DNA from: an uncultured Collinsella sp.
Lineage (GTDB): Bacteria; Actinomycetota; Coriobacteriia; Coriobacteriales; Coriobacteriaceae
Reading direction: 5' to 3'
NCBI GenBank assembly: GCA_905199225.1
Contig: CAJKFS010000007.1
Coordinates: 3,030 to 67,029 of the forward strand
Length of the DNA: 64,000 nucleotides
Position 1 is the stretch's first letter, and each line of letters starts with the position of its first letter. The notes under the pieces are model-generated. The model did not search any database, was not told where the DNA came from, and saw nothing but the letters and a program-made list of their open reading frames with translations. Both the position numbers and the translations under genes were made by a program. This document shows positions 58,493 to 64,000 of this stretch, piece by piece.

Positions 58493-58559
58493 AAGTTGCG
58501 GTGGAATAGTTCCTGATTGTGCGAAAAAGGCTCAAATAGGAATTATTCCACCGCAAGTT
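58493..58559. repeat. AAGTTGCGGTGGAATA palindrome, copy R2
   Basis: 22-bp arms (58493-58514 and 58538-58559) pair with two mismatches. The left arm matches R1 over the first 22 bases. It lies between the membrane-anchored gene and yaaA. Confidence 0.85.
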
Positions 58560-58599
58560 ATATAGAGAAGGCTGAGCGGGTCAGTGTTGGGTGCCGGCT

Positions 58600-59409
58600 C
58601 TAGAGCATCTGTTCGTTGATGAACATGAGGGTGCCTAGGTATGAGAGCTCGGGGACGTGGCGATAGCCGATGTTGAATGCGGTAAGTTCGCTTGCATCCT
58701 CGAGCTTGTTTTCTGCCATCCACCGCACCATGGAGCCGCGCGCCTTTTTGCTGGCGGTCGACCGTTGGATGGGCTTCCCGTTGCGGATACCCTCGCCAAA
58801 GAGGCACGTGACGGCTGTGGCGTCGCCCGCGAGGTGGGGCAGAACGGCTTTGGCATACTCTACGCTGGCGAGGTTGACGATCGTGGTGTTTGAACCTGCC
58901 GGGGCGATAGCCCGCGCGAGCTTATCGCTCCAAAATGCGTAGAGGTCTCGGGCACCGTCGACGACAAGCTTCGCGCCCATCTCCAGCCGATACGGTTCGA
59001 CGGCATGAAAGGGACGAACGCACCCGTAGAGGCCGGAGAGGATCCACAGATGGTCTTGCAGCCATGCGAGCTGCGCGGAATCCATCACCTCGGGTGCCAT
59101 GCTCTGGTATTGAATGCCGTGATAGGACATGGCGGCAGGGGAGAGGTGACGGGCGAGTGCGGGATTGTCGAGATCGCCGCTTTTCAGGATGGGCCCGAAC
59201 TCATGCAGGGTGTTGAGGCAAGGTCCCAGCAGTTTGTCACTCACGTTCCACAGCGCCTGCAGGCCGCCGCTGCCTTCATTCCGCTCGATATCTAGCAGTG
59301 CGCGGTGGAGGCGAGCCGTCTCGCGCACAAAGGGTGGGATGCCCAGGACTTCAAAAGCATCTTGGGCCGCGCGCATCTGCTTGGCGGGCGAAATGATGAC
59401 CTGCAGCAT
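58600..59409 (-). CDS. yaaA: YaaA family peroxide-stress protein
   Basis: The 269-residue protein matches the UPF0246/YaaA family: MLQVIISPAKQMRAAQD at the start, VSDKLLGPCLNTLHEF, RHLSPAAMSYHGIQYQSMAPEVM, LWILSGLYGCVRPFHAVEPYRLEMGAKL, YAFWSDKLARAIAPAGSNTTIVNLASVEYAKAVLPH, and the C-terminal KARGSMVRWMAENKLEDASELTAF. In E. coli YaaA lowers free iron and DNA damage under peroxide. GGAGAG precedes the ATG. It stands alone between R2 and R3 palindromes, which flank it on both sides. Confidence 0.93.
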   Translation of the reverse strand: MLQVIISPAKQMRAAQDAFEVLGIPPFVRETARLHRALLDIERNEGSGGLQALWNVSDKLLGPCLNTLHEFGPILKSGDLDNPALARHLSPAAMSYHGIQYQSMAPEVMDSAQLAWLQDHLWILSGLYGCVRPFHAVEPYRLEMGAKLVVDGARDLYAFWSDKLARAIAPAGSNTTIVNLASVEYAKAVLPHLAGDATAVTCLFGEGIRNGKPIQRSTASKKARGSMVRWMAENKLEDASELTAFNIGYRHVPELSYLGTLMFINEQML

Positions 59410-59429
59410 GGGCTCTCCTCTGCCAAAAA

Positions 59430-59496
59430 AGTTGCGGTGGAATACGGTCTGTTTTGGCTGTTTATGGGCCAGTTTAGTCCGTATTTCACCGCAACT
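59430..59496. repeat. AAGTTGCGGTGGAATA palindrome, copy R3
   Basis: AGTTGCGGTGGAATACGG (from 59430) pairs with CCGTATTTCACCGCAACT (to 59496), with weaker pairing inward. It shares the first 16 bases with R1 and R2, then diverges. It lies between yaaA and the aminopeptidase gene. Confidence 0.85.
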
Positions 59497-59509
59497 GATG
59501 AAGGGTTGG

Positions 59510-60907
59510 TTAGGCTCGCTCGATGAAGGCCTTGTAACCGCGATATGCCTCGTAGATATCGGCCTTGTTAGCGACCTCCCACAGGGCGTGCATGGACAGG
59601 ACGGCAACGCCGGAGTCGATGACGTTCATGCCGTACTTGGCCATGATGTAGGCGATGGTGCCGCCGCCGCCCGCATTGACGCGGCCGAGCTCGCAGGTCT
59701 GGAAGTCCACGCCCGCCTCGTCCATGATGTCGCGGACGAGGGCCACGTACTCGGCGTCGGCGTCGTTGGAGCCGCCCTTGCCGCGGCTGCCCGTGTACTT
59801 GTTGAAGCACAGGCCGCGACCCATGAAGGCTGCGTTCTTGGTCTCGAACTTGCCGGCATAGCCCGGGTCGAAGCCAGCGGACACGTCAGAGGAGAGCATG
59901 CGGCTGCGGGCGAGCGCGCGGCGCAGGGCCAGCGGGCTGTCCTCGCCGGCGAGCGTCATGATCTCGGCGACGGTGTTCTCGAAGAAGCGGCTCGTCATAC
60001 CGGTGGCACCCACGGAGCCGATCTCCTCCTTGTCGACGATGAGCGTGATGCTCGTGCGCTCCACGTTGGCGACGTCGATCTGGGCGAGCATGGAGGGGTA
60101 GGCGCAGACGCGGTCGTCGTGGCCATAGCCCAAAATCATAGAGCGGTCGAGGCCCATGTCGCGGGCGGGGCCGGCGGGCACGACCTCGATCTCGGCGGAG
60201 AGGAAGTCCTCCTCCTCGACGTCGTACTGCTCCTTGAGGATGTCCAGGAACATCTGCTTGACGGGCTCTTTGGGGGCGTCCTTGTCGTTCTCATCGAACT
60301 TGACGGGGCGGCCGCCCACGATCACGTCGAGGATCTCGGCGTCGACGGCATCTTTGGCGGGCTTGGACATCTGCTCGCTCGAGAGGTGGATCAGCAGGTC
60401 GGAGATGGTAAAGACCGGGTCGTCCGCCTTGTCGCCGATGTTGATGTCGACGGTGGTGCCGTCCTTTTTGCAGATGACGCCCACGAGCGCGAGCGGGGAG
60501 GCTACCCAGTGGTAGCTCTTGACGCCACCGTAGTAGTGTGTGTCGAGGTAGGCCATGTCGCCGGCCTCGAAGGCGGGATTCTGCTTAAGGTCCAGGCGCG
60601 GCGAGTCCACGTGGGCGCCAAGGATGTTAAAGCCCTGCTCGAGCGGGGCGGTGCCCAGGTTGACGAGCATGAGGTCCTTGCCGTGGTTGGCGGCGTACAC
60701 CTTGTCGCCTGCCTTGAGCTCGCGGCCCTCGGCAATCACGGTCTCCAGGTCGACGTATCCCGCCTCCTCGGCCATCTTGATGCCGGTCTTGACACACAGG
60801 CGCTCGGTCTTGTTCTCGCTCAAAAATTGCTTATAGCCGCGGCAAAGCTCCTCGAGCTCCTCGACTTGTTGTGGCGTGTACTTTTTCCATGCGCAGGGAC
60901 GCTCCAT
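59510..60907 (-). CDS. M18 family aminopeptidase
   Basis: The 465-residue metallopeptidase resembles the aspartyl/M18 aminopeptidases of bacteria. Zinc ligands and catalytic residues are in NILGAHVDSPRLDLKQNP, HYYGGVKSYHW, DKEEIGSVGATGMTSRFFE (catalytic Glu pair) and the C-terminal VLSMHALWEVANKADIYEAYRGYKAF (His ligand). LGYGHDDRVCAYPSMLAQ is also typical. It forms large cytoplasmic complexes that trim acidic or neutral N-terminal residues. AAGGAG lies 8 nt before ATG 60907; the open frame upstream overlaps polA in antisense and is not coding. Confidence 0.93.
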   Translation of the reverse strand: MERPCAWKKYTPQQVEELEELCRGYKQFLSENKTERLCVKTGIKMAEEAGYVDLETVIAEGRELKAGDKVYAANHGKDLMLVNLGTAPLEQGFNILGAHVDSPRLDLKQNPAFEAGDMAYLDTHYYGGVKSYHWVASPLALVGVICKKDGTTVDINIGDKADDPVFTISDLLIHLSSEQMSKPAKDAVDAEILDVIVGGRPVKFDENDKDAPKEPVKQMFLDILKEQYDVEEEDFLSAEIEVVPAGPARDMGLDRSMILGYGHDDRVCAYPSMLAQIDVANVERTSITLIVDKEEIGSVGATGMTSRFFENTVAEIMTLAGEDSPLALRRALARSRMLSSDVSAGFDPGYAGKFETKNAAFMGRGLCFNKYTGSRGKGGSNDADAEYVALVRDIMDEAGVDFQTCELGRVNAGGGGTIAYIMAKYGMNVIDSGVAVLSMHALWEVANKADIYEAYRGYKAFIERA

Positions 60908-60946
60908 GACGCAGGCTCCTTTCGGATCGATCGTGCTGGTTGATGT

Positions 60947-60981
60947 ACCGTGAGCCATCGTATCACGCGTGGGCTCACGGT
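60947..60981. promoter_or_regulatory. 10-bp inverted repeat between divergent aminopeptidase and polA genes
   Basis: ACCGTGAGCC and GGCTCACGGT are perfect inverted repeats with a 15-bp spacer, in the 166-bp divergent gap. It may be an operator or a hairpin. No clear -10/-35 pair was seen around it. Confidence 0.45.
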
Positions 60982-61073
60982 GGCGGGGGAGCTTGATGTG
61001 CGGTGGCCGCGGGGCGGGGAGCGTGTAAACTGGAGTGAGCAAACCGTGCCCAGCCCAAAGCGAGGTATTCAAT

Positions 61074-63824
61074 ATGTCTGACAAGCGCCGTACCTTTGCC
61101 GTTATCGACGGCAACTCGCTCATGCACCGCGCCTTCCACGCTGTGCCGCCGACCATGAACGCGCCGGACGGTCGTCCCACCAACGCGATCTTCGGCTTCC
61201 TGAACATGTTCCTTAAGATGATCGATGCCTTTAACCCCGACGGTGTGGTCGTGGCGTTTGATAAGGGCAAGCCGCGCGTGCGCATGGAGATGCTGCCGCA
61301 GTATAAGGCGCAGCGCCCGCCCATGGACCCCGATCTGCACGCGCAGTTTCCGATGATCAAGGAGCTGCTCACTGCGCTCAACGTGCCGATTCTGCAGTCC
61401 GAGGGCTGGGAAGGCGACGATATCCTGGGTACCATGGCGCGCCTGGGTGAGGAGGCCGGCTGCGACATGCTGCTGGTGACCGGCGATCGCGATATGTATC
61501 AGCTCGTGACCGAACACGTCAACGTGGTGTCGACCCGCAAGGGCCTGTCCGATGTGGCGATTATGACGCCCGAGAGCGTGGACGATCTATATCACGGCAT
61601 TACGCCGGCACTCGTGCCCGACTTTTATGGCCTGAAGGGCGACACGTCCGATAACATCCCCGGCGTGCCGGGTATCGGCCCCAAAAAGGCGAGTGCGCTT
61701 ATTGCGCAATATGGCAGCCTGGACGAGGTCATCGCACACGCCGACGAGGTCAAGGGCAAGATGGGCGAGAACTTGCGCGCGCACATTGACGACGCGCTGC
61801 TGAGCCGCAAGGTCGCGACCATTCGCACCGATGCACCCGTTGAGCTCGATTTTGATGCAACGTCCTTCCCAGCGTTTTCTTCCGACGAGGTTTCCGCGGC
61901 GCTGGGCACGCTTGGCATTACGGCCATGCAGAACCGTTTCTTGGCGCTGATTGGCGGCGAGGGCGGGGCAGTGGCTACTGCCAGTGTGTTTGAGATACCC
62001 GAGGTTTCGCGTGCCGCCGCCGACGATGCCGAAGCGCTCGGTGTTATCGCGGCTGAGGTCTCCCGCGCGATTGAGGCCGGCGAGTGGATCGCCTCCGTGG
62101 TGGACGACGATAAGGAAGAGGGCGCGCTCTTTGGTCTGACGCGCACGCTGTGGCTGGCGACGTCCAAGGGCTTGTTTGCGCTCGAGGAGGGCGACGGCGG
62201 CGCATCGGTTGCAGTCGATGGCTTCAACGTTGCACACGGCGTGATTGCCGGCGTGCTCGCGCGCCTGTTTATGGAGGGTCGTGTGGCGAGCCCGGATATG
62301 AAGGCCCTGCTGCACGAGCTTTCGTCCATCGATTCTTCCGAGCCCGAGCTCATGGATCCGCTGTCTGCCGATTCCACGCGCATCTTCGATACCGTGGTCG
62401 CTGCCTACCTGCTGGATTCCGATCGCTCCGAGTTTGACGAGGACTATCTGGCCGATACTTATCTGCAGATGTCGCTGCCCGCGGCCCGCGGCGCGGAGGG
62501 CGCCAGAGAGGATGCGCCTGTGCCCGCTGCTCGCACGGCGGCCCTGACGTTGGCGCTCGTGGCCCCGCTGCGCGACCACATGGCGCGCGAGAACGCCGCA
62601 AACGTGTTCGACGGCATTGAGATGCCGCTCGTGCCGGTGCTCGCCAAGATGGAGCGCGCAGGCATGCTCGTGGACCCCGATCGCCTGCACAATCTGTCCG
62701 AGGGCTTGGCGACCCAGATTGCTGAGGTTGAGCGCAACATTCGCGACCTGGCCGGCGATGAGACCTTCAACATCGGCAGCCCTATGCAGCTCTCGCACGT
62801 ACTCTTTGACGTGATGGGGCTTCCGACCAAGGGCCTCAAGAAGACCAAGCGTGGCTATTATTCGACCAACGCCAAGGTGTTGAGCGACCTTGCCCACGAC
62901 CACGAGATCGTGCGCCAGATTCTGGACTGGCGCGAGAAGTCCAAGATCAAGTCGACGTATCTGGACACGCTGGGTCCGCTGCGCCGTGGCGACGGTCGTG
63001 TGCACACCACGTACAACCAGACCATTACGGCGACGGGACGTTTGTCCTCGAGCGACCCCAACCTGCAGAACATTCCGACGCGCTCTGAGCTCGGCCGCAC
63101 GGTCAAGACGGCGTTCAGCGCGGGCGAGGGGTCGCTGTTCCTGGCCGTCGACTACTCGCAGATCGAGCTGCGCCTGCTCGCGCATCTCTCGGGTGACGAG
63201 CACTTGGTGCGCGCCTTTAACGAGGGTGAGGACTTCCATGCCGAGACGGCCGCGCGCGTATTTGGCGTGCCGGTGTCCGAGGTAACGCCCGACCTGCGCA
63301 GTCGCGCCAAGGCCGTGAACTTTGGCATTGTGTACGGCCAGCAGGCCTACGGTCTGTCGCAATCGTTGCACATCTCGATGGCCGAGGCGCGCGACATGAT
63401 CGATCGCTATTACGAGGCCTACCCGGGCGTGCGCACGTTCCTGGACAACGTGGTGGCGCGTGCCAAGCAGACGGGCTACGCCGAGACCATGTATGGGCGT
63501 CGCCGCCACATTCCCGAGCTCAAGGCCAAAAACCCGCAGCTCCGCGGCTTCGGCGAGCGCACGGCCATGAATCACCCCATGCAGGGCACCGCAGCCGACA
63601 TCATCAAGATCGCCATGGCCCGCGTAAGCCGTCGCCTGGAAGAAGAAGGCTTTGCCGCCCACATGATCCTGCAAGTGCACGACGAACTGGACTTTGAGTG
63701 CCCCGTCGACGAAGTCGAGCGCCTCACCGCCATGGTCCGCGACGTCATGGAGCACGTAGTAGACCTCCGAGTACCGTTGATCGCCGAAGCCAGCACCGGC
63801 ATAACCTGGGCCGACGCCAAATAG
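61074..63824 (+). CDS. polA: DNA polymerase I
   Basis: The 916-residue enzyme replaces RNA primers and repairs gaps. The 5'-3' exonuclease domain (about 1-300) has FAVIDGNSLMHRAFHAVPP, VVAFDKGKPRVRMEMLPQYKAQRP, EGWEGDDILGTMA, TGDRDMYQLV and FYGLKGDTSDNIPGVPGIGPKKA. The middle domain lacks the DxE motif of a proofreading exonuclease (about 335-500). The polymerase domain has SSDPNLQNIPTRSELGRTVKTAFSAG, FLAVDYSQIELRLLAHLSGD (motif A), RSRAKAVNFGIVYGQQAYGLSQSL (motif B) and LQVHDELDFECP (motif C). ATG 61074 follows GAGG; an in-frame GTG at 61035 lacks homology. Confidence 0.97.
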   Translation: MSDKRRTFAVIDGNSLMHRAFHAVPPTMNAPDGRPTNAIFGFLNMFLKMIDAFNPDGVVVAFDKGKPRVRMEMLPQYKAQRPPMDPDLHAQFPMIKELLTALNVPILQSEGWEGDDILGTMARLGEEAGCDMLLVTGDRDMYQLVTEHVNVVSTRKGLSDVAIMTPESVDDLYHGITPALVPDFYGLKGDTSDNIPGVPGIGPKKASALIAQYGSLDEVIAHADEVKGKMGENLRAHIDDALLSRKVATIRTDAPVELDFDATSFPAFSSDEVSAALGTLGITAMQNRFLALIGGEGGAVATASVFEIPEVSRAAADDAEALGVIAAEVSRAIEAGEWIASVVDDDKEEGALFGLTRTLWLATSKGLFALEEGDGGASVAVDGFNVAHGVIAGVLARLFMEGRVASPDMKALLHELSSIDSSEPELMDPLSADSTRIFDTVVAAYLLDSDRSEFDEDYLADTYLQMSLPAARGAEGAREDAPVPAARTAALTLALVAPLRDHMARENAANVFDGIEMPLVPVLAKMERAGMLVDPDRLHNLSEGLATQIAEVERNIRDLAGDETFNIGSPMQLSHVLFDVMGLPTKGLKKTKRGYYSTNAKVLSDLAHDHEIVRQILDWREKSKIKSTYLDTLGPLRRGDGRVHTTYNQTITATGRLSSSDPNLQNIPTRSELGRTVKTAFSAGEGSLFLAVDYSQIELRLLAHLSGDEHLVRAFNEGEDFHAETAARVFGVPVSEVTPDLRSRAKAVNFGIVYGQQAYGLSQSLHISMAEARDMIDRYYEAYPGVRTFLDNVVARAKQTGYAETMYGRRRHIPELKAKNPQLRGFGERTAMNHPMQGTAADIIKIAMARVSRRLEEEGFAAHMILQVHDELDFECPVDEVERLTAMVRDVMEHVVDLRVPLIAEASTGITWADAK

Positions 63825-63859
63825 AGAAGCCACACACAATTCCAAAGTAACCAAAAACA

Positions 63860-63893
63860 GAAGGACGCCCCTCATCAACAAGGGGCGTCCTTC
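63860..63893 (+). terminator. terminator after polA
   Basis: GAAGGACGCCCCT pairs with AGGGGCGTCCTTC around an 8-nt loop. The stem has no T run beyond TTCATT, but it is very strong and may act for both strands. Confidence 0.8.
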
Positions 63894-64000
63894 ATTCAAA
63901 TAAATTCAGCCAAGTATCTAGGCACTCAAGACACCATCTAGGCGGAAGCAAGTCACCGCAGGACCTGGCCGGGCGAGGCGGGTAAGTTTTTCGTAGATTC
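63894..64000. other. right-end stretch with no recognised feature
   Basis: No gene end, RNA gene or repeat could be supported in the last 107 bases. Confidence 0.4.

Overview
The window reads as a chromosomal segment of a high-GC, Gram-positive anaerobe of the Coriobacteriia, most probably Collinsella or a close relative. This assignment is an inference. It rests on gene content (ackA/pta fermentation genes, an arginine deiminase pathway, a dcw cluster without ftsA but with sepF and divIVA, a UPF0371/DUF1846 protein), on C/G-ending codon use and on strong AGGAGG-type ribosome binding sites. No database search was possible. No rRNA, tRNA, CRISPR array, insertion sequence or prophage was recognised.

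Layout. (1) 1-3010: the end of one acetate kinase gene, a second complete ackA, and pta on the opposite strand, with two very large palindromes between ackA and pta. (2) 3242-5840: UDP-galactopyranose mutase and a family 2 glycosyltransferase, followed by two related 110-125 bp palindromes that bracket an inverted remnant of another glycosyltransferase gene. (3) 5841-12170, minus strand: P1/S58 peptidase, maf, a DJ-1/PfpI protein, an RlmD-type rRNA methyltransferase and polyphosphate kinase. (4) 12216-20060: an arginine deiminase locus with two arcA copies that are nucleotide-identical over 1,267 bp, a PLP aminotransferase between them, catabolic ornithine carbamoyltransferase and a YfcC-type antiporter, then a chain of strong hairpins. 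No carbamate kinase gene is present here. (5) 20319-25172: UPF0371 protein, a small winged-helix regulator, pyrG and xerD.

(6) 25634-49248: the division and cell wall (dcw) cluster: mraZ, rsmH, ftsL, ftsI, murF, mraY, murD, ftsW, murG, murC, murB, ftsQ, ftsZ, pgeF. It is interrupted by a complete pstSCAB-phoU operon and resumes with yggS, sepF, yggT and divIVA. murE and ftsA are not in the cluster. A consensus sigma70-type promoter upstream of mraZ carries two matching 17-bp palindromes and a very G-rich tract. (7) 49415-56255: nitroreductase, a Pit phosphate transporter with its DUF47 partner, a small unknown protein, a BI-1 membrane protein, a PARG-like macrodomain protein whose expected catalytic glutamate is alanine, an SGNH hydrolase and thiD. 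(8) 56438-63824: thiC under a TPP riboswitch, a membrane-anchored unknown protein, yaaA, an M18 aminopeptidase and polA.

Functional themes are substrate-level ATP production (Ack/Pta, arginine deiminase), phosphate handling (Ppk, Pst, Pit) and cell wall synthesis and division. The most unusual feature is the number and type of intergenic inverted repeats. Some have a conserved core with private arms (5501-5828). Three intergenic sites share an AAGTTGCGGTGGAATA arm. The two arcA promoters share repeated GAACGGT boxes, a likely operator for an unidentified regulator.
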